Origin: Cymodocea nodosa
Taxonomy: Eukaryota > Streptophyta > Magnoliopsida > Alismatales > Cymodoceaceae
NCBI GenBank assembly: GCA_036874045.1
Contig: CM072339.1
Location: forward strand, 2,549,501 to 2,613,500
Direction of reading: 5' to 3'
Length of the DNA: 64,000 nt
Shown here: positions 25,475-37,700 of the stretch, piece by piece
How positions within the stretch are numbered: the first letter of the stretch is position 1
How the letters are laid out: every line of letters starts with the position of its first letter
Notes under the pieces: model-generated
What the model was told of the DNA's origin: nothing
What the model saw: only the letters and a program-made list of their open reading frames with translations
Database searches by the model: none
Program-made: the position numbers and the translations under genes

Positions 25475-25775
25475 TAAGTTGTCAAATGAAAAGACTTCAA
25501 CAATCGAATTATTAAAGTCTAAAATAATTAAAAAAGTGTAGAAAAAAGTGATCATTAAAATATTCTTAATATAAATCTACTTTGTGATTGTTTTTAAAAT
25601 TAAAATTTTAAAGAATTCACCCACAAAATATTCTTGAGAATTTAAAAAAAAAGCGTTCCTCTCGGCGGGCAACAAATACGGATACAAAGCAGAGCTCTAC
25701 TCGATTTGCTTCCTGCAAGAAGCGGGAGACTGACCGAGCGGGGTGCGGGCATCTCTCTTTGCCTGAGGAGGAAGT

Positions 25776-28700
25776 ATGGCCTGGAGGCGCCAGCTTGCAC
25801 AGGTCAGATTTCGGTAGTCTACCTCATTTTCCATGCAACACGCTTCCTTTATTGACCTAACGGGTCTACTGCGGTGGAATCCTGAAGGAAGTTGCGATTT
25901 CGTGGGCGATTTTGAGGATGCTTGACACGTTGTGTTGTTGTAAATTTCCTATTTCTGTGGTTGAAAATGGAAAAATTTAATTTTTCGTGTGGTTCGGGTT
26001 CAGCTGGTGTCTTAGGTGTTCTTGATGGAGAAGAATCCTTTAAATTTTTCTTTTCCAAAAAGACTTGGATACGTCACGTGGTGTATCTGACGCGTATGTA
26101 GCTAAATCGGATCAGAATCTGTGTTCCATATGACTGTCTAGTGTGGGTGTGACGACTGTTTGGAAGAATCCGTATTTCATAGTACGAAAATTTATATTCG
26201 AGGCTAAAGAGCTAAAAGGAGTGTAGTCCCAGTTGCAAGCTGTTGGTGTTGCTCCACTTGTTTGCTTGTAAATGATGCCATTTTTAACAAGGATCAGCAA
26301 TTATGAATTCATTAGTTTCATCGTATATCGGTGAAGGCTTTGTAACAAGATTTTATATTTTGTCGACTCATGGATATGGATTTTATGCTTTTGACCTAAA
26401 CCTTTTGAGTTTTAAAATTTTCATAAATAAATGTTTTATCACATCACTTTTCCCCAAAAATCTGCTGATATTTTTTGTCTGCACTATTCTTGCATGTTAG
26501 GGCACTAAGGCTCTTTTATTGTTGCTGCTAGATTCCTGTCGAACACAAATATGGACAATAAATGGTATTTACGACGTGACAGGTTGCATTGCCTATAATA
26601 CTAGTTATTTTCAAGAATTTGCTAATTTTCAATATATACAGGTTGTAAGAAGTCAATCAGTGCATCCTTATTTTACGGCATTCACTTGCCGGGCCCAATT
26701 TGGTATTTCCAAGTTGCATAATAATGCAGGTATATACGTGTGTACTGTTTGTCCATCTGGTTTAAACTTGATTGTGCATCTCACTCATACCCGTGGTACT
26801 CTGAGCATGACAGTGGAGTGGATATCTGTTTGGAATGCTTTTCAAATGCTTGTACTTTGCAGGGCTTGGTGCATATAGTTTCCGGAGGAGATTTCAGTCA
26901 ACAGGATATGCTGGCACTTTTGCTCGCAGAGCACGAGATTTTGATGGTAATGATGATGTTATGTTGCTTAAAGAAATATACAGAACTGATCCAGAAGGAG
27001 TTATACAAATTTTTGAAGGCCAGCCCTCCCTGCATTCTAATCCATCTGCCCTTGCTGAATATGTTAAAGCTTTGGTAAAAGTTGATAGGTTGGATGAAAG
27101 CTCCTTGCTGAAAACATTGCAGAGAGGTGCATAGAAAATATTTATCCTTGCTTTTATTATTTAATTACATGTCTGTTTTCCCCAAACCCTCCTTTGTGAC
27201 CTAGGGGTGATGAGTTCAAATATTAGGAAACAGTCTGACAATTAGTGGTGTAAGATTATGTACAATCAAGTCCTTCCTAGATCCTATATTGGTAGGAACC
27301 CCGTGAATTAGCTTTCCCTTCTCATTTTTTATTTTTCACATTTGTTTTAGTAGTTTCATTTTTTATTCTGCTATAAATTTGTTTACGATCACATAAAGCA
27401 AACTATCCTATTCCTATTATAGATTTATATGTGATTGAAACTTTGAAGGTGTGTAGTGAGATTAGAATGTGGTAGTGGAATATATATTTGTCTTAAACTA
27501 GATATAAATGGTTGTCATTGTGAAATGCTCACACATTAATAGCTTTGTGATTATCAGTAAAATAGATGCAAGGTAAATTGTTATAATCATGTGATCACAT
27601 GATTTTATTGTAACATGCAAATCAAGCATGGATGAGATGCTTCTTAATTCTAATTTAGCAGCCAATTTTGTCACCACACAACATATTTATCTAATCTAAT
27701 TCAATGTTTTTTATTCCTGGCATACTACATGGTTAACTTTTATGACCACTAGCATGCTATCCAGAATGCCATGATATATACAATTTTAAAAGTTGTCATA
27801 ACCTTGTAGGAAGCTTTATGACATGAACAGTTAATTCTGGACTGTGCAGTATAGAAATCTTCATGATGTAACAAGCTGTTTATTTCTCCTTTTGTAGGTT
27901 AAATGCTTGAAATTTCTAGTTGTTTATACAAGTGTATAATGCTTTGTCATAAACTTTGCAAATAGTATAAATTAAGACGTTCCATGCATTAGTGAGAGAA
28001 TAATTATGCTTAATCATTAATGAGAATAGTGCGTACATTTATATAGGGTTTATTAGACACTTTGCATTAAATGGATATCCAAACCCATTTAATTGACAGC
28101 CTAATACATGATATAGCACCAATACCTAACCCAGCTCCTTAATGAAACTGTCTGATAGCTTCTCTAAGGATTGAATGTGAGTGGAAATGACACCTCTTAT
28201 CACCATATCCTGCATCAAATGATAAGAGACCTTTATATGTTTTGTGTGCTCGTGGAAAATGGGATTATTGGTGATAAAAATGATTGCATGATTGTCACAA
28301 TGTATAGGCATAGACATCTAAACAATAAAACCAAGCTCCACTGAAAGAGATGTGGTCTACATTGTCTTACATGTTTGATCTATGGATCTATATTCTATCT
28401 TTACATTAGATTTAGAAACAACATTATTCTTATTGCAAGTAAGAGGTTGCCTCCTAGTTATGTGCAGTAGTTTGATGTAGACTTTCTATCTCACCTATCT
28501 CTAGCATAGCTTAAATGTAGGCTTCAACTCTTTCAAATAAGATTTGTTATGCAAATATATAACAATCAGAATTTTTGTGGAAAATCAGTAAAAAGCTCTT
28601 TGAAAAATTTTGGAAATTCCAAAAAAGTAAACCTCATGAAAAACTTAGATCTAACCTTATATAACAAGAAATAAGATTAAAATTGGATGGACTTCTAAGA

Positions 28701-31700
28701 GAAAAACTCTTGCAAAGATCACTAGAGAAGATTTGCCAAAAAATTTACCATCAAGGTGGATTTGCTAGACAGAGATGTTTACTTCCGTTAGAGAATAAAA
28801 GAAATTTGGAAGAAAAGAGGGAGAAAAGTGTTGGAGACTCATTCTAGATCTATTGTTATTAAAAAGTTGATGGCATGTGCACATGTATGCATGTGTATTG
28901 ATTGAGATATGAGACACATCAATTATGATCATGGTTTACCATATTGGTAAGTGCCTGTTTATTGGGATTGGCCAGTATCGATTGAAATATTGATTTGGAT
29001 ATGTGTATCTGGTGTATTAGCTCATTTTAAGAAGGGAGATGCCCATTTTGACTAATACACATGAAAAATTGGTTAATGTGGACTATATTTTGGTGAACTT
29101 ATTTGTGTCATAGGAAATGCCACTTTCTTTTGAATCCATTTGCTATCAAAGCTTGAGCAAGGTGTTAGGTGTTGCAATTCTTCTTCAAATGTCCTTTTTG
29201 TTGGATTTTCATGAAAGGTGTAGAAAGGTATGGTTTCCCTCTTATTCGATGTTAGATCTTGCCTAGTACAATCAATAGAGGGAATGAGTATCTGTGATCC
29301 GTATGGCTAGATATTATTTAAGGGTGAGCTTCATGATCAATCTGATTATTATTCAGAAAGTATGTAATAATGTTGGACCCACTTATGCTTCAAGTGATGA
29401 GATTTACTACAATAGTTAAAGTCACCATAGTCATCAAAGTTATAGAAGCTACAACAGCCATGACATCCATCAAGGAAAAGAGACAGAGATCTATGATGAA
29501 TTTGGTGGAAAGGCTTTTATGAGATAGTGTTTGGTATTGAATATTATGAGATGATTACTATCAAAGATACTATGTTACTATCATATCATGAACTTTATAG
29601 AGTGGAGGAAAAATATGAGACATGATGAAATTTACAAGTACGATCAACTTGTGGATCTACAATAACAACAATTGGAAGGAGATGACAATGACTATAACCT
29701 CCTTAAGACATAATATTGAATGATATTCTTATATTTTTCTATATTTTGTTGTTTAGCTTATGACTATTTACCAGTATGCAAACTATACATTTAATGAGCT
29801 GATAGAACAGAACTGGACTAAAATTAGTGACCCAAATCCTATTGTTCAGCTGAATAAAAGACTAAAATTAGTGAAGGGTCAACTTAAAATCTAGAATAAG
29901 CAGGTGTTTGGAGATTTAGACAACACTAGTGAGTCACTATTGAATCAAATCAGTAATTTGGAAGAAGTTCGTCAATGTGGTTGGGATGAAAGAATCCATG
30001 CAAAGCTAAATCAATTAAAATCTGAACAGTTAATGAATGACAAGAGGAAGGAGATTTTCTTAGCCCAGAAGGCCAAAATTTCCTGGATGAAAGAGGGAGA
30101 CTGGAATTCTAAATGTTTCCATATGGTAATTAATAGATGCAGGAAAGTGAATAGTGTTGTTAATATGCTTCTCAAGGATGATTGCCAAAATTCATGGTAT
30201 AATCTTCAAAGACAAGGCACAGATTATTTCCAACAGGCAACAGTTGCTAACCTCTGAAGACAATGATGTTAATAATGGCATGCTTGATTTTATACTGAAT
30301 CTGATAAAGGACCAGGATAATGAGGAGATATCCAGAATTCCTTCAATGGGGTAAATCAAGGAAGTCATTTTCAGTATGGAGAAAGATAAATCACCAGGTC
30401 CGGATGGCTTCACTGCAGAGTTTTTCCAACACTGTTCTCATATCATCAACAATGATATAGTGAATGTTGTAAAATATTTCTTTCAAGGAGGCACCATGAA
30501 TAGAGGTTGGAAGGCAACTTTTATAACTCTCATCTCTAAATGCGATAGACCAGAGTCATTATTGTGAAGATTATAGCAAACAGAATATCCAGTGTGGATA
30601 GAATTATTTCTATTACTATAGGAGCTTTTGTGAAAGATAGAAGCATTTTCAATAAATGATAATGTAGCTATCACACAAGAGATAACACACAATTTATGAG
30701 GAAGATTGATATTAAACCTAGATATGGAAAACGTCTATGACAGACTAGAGTGGAATGCTAATTATGCGGTAATGGTAAAATTTGGATTGTCGACAAATTG
30801 CATCAGATTGATCAAAGAATGTATTGAGCAGAATTGATTCTCAATTCTTTTCAATGAGTCTCCAATGAAGTTTTTTCAGTAGTCTTCCAAGGGGCTAAGG
30901 CAAGGCAATCCACTTTTGCCCTTCCACTTTATTATTGTGGATCCATTGCAGTGGTGGCCAGAAGCTTCTAGATGACAACCTCATAGTTCCTTTTAATTTG
31001 GGATGTGAGAACCTTAAACTTCCTTGCCTTTGTTATGCTGATGACACTGCTGTTCTTAAATGGTAGAAATGGCAGTCTTGAAGGTGTTCTCTTTTGGAGA
31101 GATACCAAAGATTTTCAGGACAGAAGATTAACAGGCAGAAGAGCTCTTTTATAGTTTCCAAGAAATGTTCTAATTTTAAGGGCTCAGATCATATTTGATA
31201 TCTTGGTTTTTCTAAAGGTAAATTTCCGTTCAAATACCTTGGATGCCCAATTTTTAAAGGAAGAGCCAAGCTGAGATATTTTGAAAAGTTAATTCAGAAA
31301 AGCCAAAACAAACTAGCTAGATGGAAAGCATCCTATCTCTCACCTAATGAAAGACTTACCCTCATTCAACATGTGCTCTCTAGTACACATTCTAAGTGTC
31401 TATGACATCTGGACAGGAATCCTGAATAATGTTAGGAGAATTTGTGCTAGATTTCTTTGGGGAGGATTGAAGGACTCCAATAAGTGCCAATGGATTAGTT
31501 GGGACAAAGTTACTAAACCCATTGAGGAGGGTGGGCTAGGCATTCCAAGATTTGAACGAAGTTATGAAGGCCTAATGGATGAAGAGAGCCTGGCGCTTAT
31601 TCCACAATGAGGGTATCTAGGCTACCAGAATGAATTATCTGCATGGTAATATCAATTTCAGATCCCAATCCTGTAGCGAGTCTCCAGCCTGGTTGAGCAT

Positions 31701-34700
31701 TATAGAGGCCTAGGGAAACATCGCTAAGGGGGCCAAATGGATAGGTGGTAGGGGTAATGTAATCTTCTGGAAGGACTGATGGATGGATCAAGGTACAATA
31801 GTGGATAATATGGGAGAATTTTCTGCTAGAGAAAAATTTTCTCTTGCAGATCTTAAAACCAACAGCAGCCTAGTGCAAAATTTTCCCCTACAGATACAGC
31901 AGGAATCTTGGCTTAGCATACAGAAAATTAACGAGGAGAAGGATTCTTTTAGATGGATTTGGATCAAGGATGGCCGGATCTCTGTCAAGACTGTGTGGGA
32001 GCTTATTAGAAAAAGGAAATGTAAAGTGAGCTGAAATAAGGGCCTTTGGTGTAGCTATATCACCACCAAAATGTCCTTTTTCCTCTGGAGGCTCTTCCAA
32101 AATGTATTACCTACTGATGAAAGGATCAAAAGGAAAGGTGTGTCTCTTGCCTCTAAGTGTGTGTGTTGTGCTCATTATTAAGGTGAGGACTCTGTCAACC
32201 ATTTATTTTTTTGAAGTGAATGGGCATTTCTAGCCAGACTATGGTGTACTTGGGCCTTCAATGTTGATTTTCTTCGTGAAAATTAATGGCAGGATTTTTT
32301 AAAGGCTGCACTGCTAACTAGGAGCAAAAGCTGGAGTGTTAGAAAGAAAAAGTATATGGTGGCCATTTTGTTATGGAACATTTGGAAGGAAAGATGTGTT
32401 ATCCACAATGAAAGTTAGGGTTCCTTTAATAATATTTTGAGAGCCACAAAAACTGCATTGGAAAACTTTGATTGAACCTTCTCTGGAGCGAACAATTTGC
32501 CTTCTCAGCATAGAGAGAGTTGGATTGATGGTGCTTGTGATTGTTTGTATCAAACCACAGGGGGTGGAGCTATCCATTCCAGAATTGGTTTTGTGTGAGG
32601 TTTTTGTAGATACTATGGGAAGGAATCTCCCTTGTTTGTAGAAACGTGTGCCTTGTATGATGGGCTTCAAATGCACTTAGAGAGGGGATTAAGGCTAGAT
32701 ATGGTGATGTTGAAATCAACTCTTTATAGTTATATTCAATGCCATCAAGGAAGATTGCTGCCCAACACCACATAAATGTTTGTTCTGGTTTTGAACTTGC
32801 TAAATTGATCAAGCAAGTAAACGGTATCAATCACATCAATAGAGAAGCAAATGGTGTGGCGTACTCCCTAGTGAAAGGACTCAGGAGGAAAAATGAAATG
32901 AAAGTTTCCAGCATAAACGAGCTTCCTCAAATCACCCGGAATCTCATACAGCTTGACTATTGGGGTGTTCTGAATCTGGGAAGATGCTGATTTGAGGTTT
33001 TTTGTTGGTTTTCACCTTTTTGTTGGGTAGAATCATCTTGTTTTTAGGGGTAAGGTCTAGTTCCCTCCTTGTACTCTTTTTGTTTTACGAGTCCTTGTCC
33101 TATAAATGGATTGGGGGTTTTTCACAAAAAAAACCCTATACAGTTCATTGTATGTGACATTTTTTGGTGTAGTTGCCTAAAAATTAAATTTAATTAATTT
33201 TAAATATTTATTATAATTTGTCTTATCATGTCCTGGATTTTTGAGCCAATTAGAGGTTTTTCCTTTGAAATTCAACTTTTCCTTGACTCTATTTTGTTTC
33301 CACCGCAATTTCCACAAATACATAGTACGTCTCTTTTTCCCTTAAGATTAATACTTGATATAATATTGATATTGAATGCCTTGGTTAAGATGCCCTTCTC
33401 TAGTTCACTTTTGCACTGTCTTGAACAATACATCAAAATTGGTGCTATAATGTGAATGTGAAATCTCCACCATTAACATGTATTAACCAAAATATACATT
33501 TTTGTCATTGTGATAAACTTGATTTACAATCTATGTTGTTGAATTTTGTTGATATAGATCAAATATCTCATTTTCTCCTCGATTGGACAAAGAAGAGTTT
33601 ATAATTAATGATAATTGAAAGTGCCATGGGTATCTAATTACATAGTGGTATAATGGAATACTCTTATGTTAGTGTGACCCTCATGAAATTGAAGTTTTAT
33701 ATAAATTGAACATTAGTTATGTTGAAATTTTTATTTTTTAGGTGAGGGTAAAGATTCGATTGTATCAAAAAACATTCAGGATGTTTTCTTTTTAGTTGAA
33801 AAATACAGTCAACACTATTGACCACAATATTTGTAATAGCAAAAAATGTAAATGATTTTGTTTTATCTTCAAAACTAACAAATCACACACTTCCAAAGGC
33901 AATGTATTGTGTAGTTTAAGTTTGTAGGCTAATACCCTAAGATTTCTATATTGACGTATGCCTGCATTTACCAACAGTGGGAATGTCAGATAGTGCCATT
34001 GGTCGTCCATTTCATTACGAGGGATAAGATATTTTTGGTTTGAATCCAGACAAAATACTACTATTATCAAAACAATATGTTCCCGCATTTTTATTTGTTT
34101 ATTTTAGTTTCTGCTTTTTTATTTATCTGCAAATTTTATTTTCAGCTGCATTTGGATTGATGATAAAAAGAGCTCCATACAGGTGTTGCTGGTTCAGCAA
34201 GGGAAGAAGAGAGATATTCTGGTGTGTCAGCTTTAAAGAGTGTTGGTCAAGTGGCTCAAAAGGGTGCTGTCCTTGGCACTGCCAAAGCTCCTATTCACAT
34301 GCTGACATCAGATGCTGGTAATTTCAAAGATCAACTGTGGCACACCATCCGTTCTATTGCACTTGCATTCCTTCTAATATCTGGTGTGGGAGCCCTTATT
34401 GAGGACAGGGGAATCAGTAAAGGTGTGTTAGTTAATAATTTTGTATTATTCCAACAATCTTGATTTTCTCACGTGGGTATGATATCTTATCTTTTGCAGC
34501 AGGTCTTGGTCTAAACGAAGAAGTACAGCCAAGCAAAGATTCTAGTACAAAATTTAATGATGTAAAAGGTATTGATGAAGCAAAAGCAGAATTGGAAGAA
34601 ATAGTTCATTACCTTCGAGATCCCAAGGTGCCTTCTAGTCTTCCATGGTGCTGGAATTCCATATCATCTTATGATCAATTTGTATGGTTATGTGACTTCT

Positions 34701-37700
34701 TTACAAACAGATGTTATCTGGCTTTTGATGCCTAGTATTATCTTCTAATATTCTCAATCCCAAAGGTCTAAAATTATCATTGAATTTGTTAATTATTGTG
34801 CATTGTAGAAGACAAGTCTTAGCATAAAGGCAAGGTTGCTCCGTTATTGTCGGAAGTTCATGAGTTCTAATCCTTAGAAATGACCTATTCATTTATGGAC
34901 TGCATACAATTAGATGTTCCTTAGATTCTATATTATGTTAGCCTTGTGCATTAGGTTTGATCTTTTTTATAACCTTTCCATTTACAGATGTAAAATTATG
35001 ATGTATTGTTAGACTCAGACTTTACTTTGAAGGAAACCTCATCTACTAGGTTTAGTTTTTTTTGACAAATATACATGATAATGATGTTAATAATCTTAAG
35101 CATTCAAGTACTTTTCACGACTATTAAAGCATCAATGTGTTAAATTATAGTGCATTGGATGCCTAATGGTTCATTACTGATTTTTTAAAAGGCATATTTT
35201 TACAAAATTAGTTTATGCACAAGTAAACTCATTTTGATTGTAATAAGTAATAATTAACATTGGAATACTTGTGCTTGGCCTCTTAAATATGAAAACCTTA
35301 AAAAAGATCTTAATTGGAAAACCTTAAAAATACCTTATATAGTACTAGATCTTTCTTGGATCCTTAATTGTATCAAACAAAGATCCAGCTAAGTCCTAGA
35401 AAGTTTTGGGTGTGTTTGGATGTTACTCATAATTTTTTATTGTCTAAGTAGATGAATGATTTCCATTATTAACCTACGCAACATAATACTTTAAATTGAT
35501 TTTTTGTGATTTTAATTACATATCTTAGTTTTTGTTCAATTGCTTTTTCTCATAATTTTATAGCATGACTTGTTAATTTAATATCATGATAATTATTATA
35601 ATTTTGTATGTCTCCCTTATTCTTGAATATAGGTACTAAATAATTCTTTCTACATCTAAATATTTTTTGTCTTTAAAATTATATTAAAAAGCTTAGTTAT
35701 CTGCTTATTCCTTACTTTATGTATATACTTTCACACTTCATTGGGAATATCATTCTGGTCCAATAGTTTTTTTACATTTTATTTTCTTAATAGTTTATTT
35801 TACCTTTAATTTACTAATTATTCTAAAAATAACTATAGTTTATATTCTCTGTATTGTTATCTAAATGTTTCACGTAAGGATTTCTTATGATAGATTCGTA
35901 TAAAATTTACTAAAATATCTACTCTATCTTTTATTTCATTCTCTTTTGTTAAAATTCTAACATCATCATCTTTAATACGCTTGACTTAAATTTCTAAATT
36001 TTCTTTCTCTAGCCTTAATCAATTTATATAATCTATTTTATCATTGTTTTGTGTTCAAATTATCACAAAGCTTTATTTTTAACTTTATTAACAATTTTCA
36101 TAGCATTTCTTTTTGTTAATCTATATTTCTCTAAATTTTCATTAGCATTCATTCTTTTCTTTTATTATCTTTTGTACATCTTTATTTCACTACCAACTTT
36201 TTTATCTAGTGGAGCTATTTTATAAGGCTTTTTTAAAATTTTCTTAACAATCTTTTTAATACAAGTAGTTATTTTATTTCAAAGTTTATTTACCTCTCCA
36301 TCTAGTTCTCATATTCTTTCTTTTAACAAGTTATTTTTAAATGCCATTTTTTTCACCTTTTAGATTTCATCACCTAAATCTTGGGTTCATCTAATAATAA
36401 TAACCTACGTCATGTAATCAAGTTTTTTCCTAGAATAACCTTATGATCTTTACACACTGATCTATTTTTCTAGTAAGTAAAAAAATCTATTTAATTAATA
36501 TTTGAACCATTTTTAAGCATGCTCCTCTCTTTTTGAAAAATAAGTGTTATCTGCTAGAAGATCACAAGCTATGCTAAAGTCTAAAATTAAAATTCTCTTC
36601 ATTTTTATTACCAAAATTAAATCCTCTATGATGTCTTTTATGTCCTATATTTTTCTTTCCTACATGATCATTTAAATCCCCTTCAATAAACAACTTTTCA
36701 CTAGTTGGTAAGTTATGAACTAAACTACCCAAATCTCTCTAAAATTTTTGTTTAATAACTTCTATACTTATTTATGAAGTGTATGCACTAATTATATTAA
36801 CTTTCTTATTTCCTATCACAAGTTTACTTATTATAATTCTATCCTTTATCTTTATTACCTTAACAACTTCATTTTTTAAACTTTTATCAACTATTATTTT
36901 AACTCTATTTTCATGCTTATCTTTTCCTGTACACCACAATTTAAAAACACTATCCTTAATTAATCTAGTTTTTTCTCCCATCCATTTAGTTTGTTGCAAG
37001 TATAATATTTTTACTTTTCTTTTTATCATTATATTTACTAATTTCATATTCTTATCAGTTAAGGTTTCTATATTTCAAGTTGCTAGTTTAATTTTAGTGT
37101 TTTGGATTAACTTCATTATCTACATTTATCTATTAAGGTGTGAGAATCGTTGCTTATTTTCATTGGCATTTGGGCACTGTAAAACCTCTAGTTTAAGAAT
37201 ATCACACCTAAGGTGTGTTACACTTTTCTTTTCTTTTTTTTTCATTGCACGTGAGGTTTGGCACAACACCTCACTAAGAGAGTTACGCTCCAATGAACTA
37301 TTTTTAGAATTTGTATTCACAAGGGGTTGACAACTTTTATAGTTGATGTCTTCCAAAGGATTACCCTCCTTTATCTGAGCTTGAGATTGGTTGGCTATGA
37401 AGCAATGAACCTTCGTAGGTGAAGGGAGTTATATTTAGGTTTTGGTAAAAAAAGTATAAATGATTCTTTTGGATTCAGCTTGGATATGCCTAGACATTTC
37501 TAGGATACTTTTTATTTGGTATTGTATTTTTACGTGTTGAAAAAATCTTTAATAAAAAATGCAAAATTTAAATTAACCCTAAAACTCTATTAATTATTTA
37601 TATTTACATGTATGTATTATTTCTAGATTTTGATATATTTTCAAATCATTAAATCTTTTCATTTACTTATATTATTTATTTAGTGTTTATTACAAATCCA

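Noticed and set aside
36779..37330. 183-codon plus-strand ORF in FTSH4 intron 5
   Set aside because: Leu/Ile/Phe-rich reverse complement of the RTE endonuclease region. The real signal is on the minus strand.
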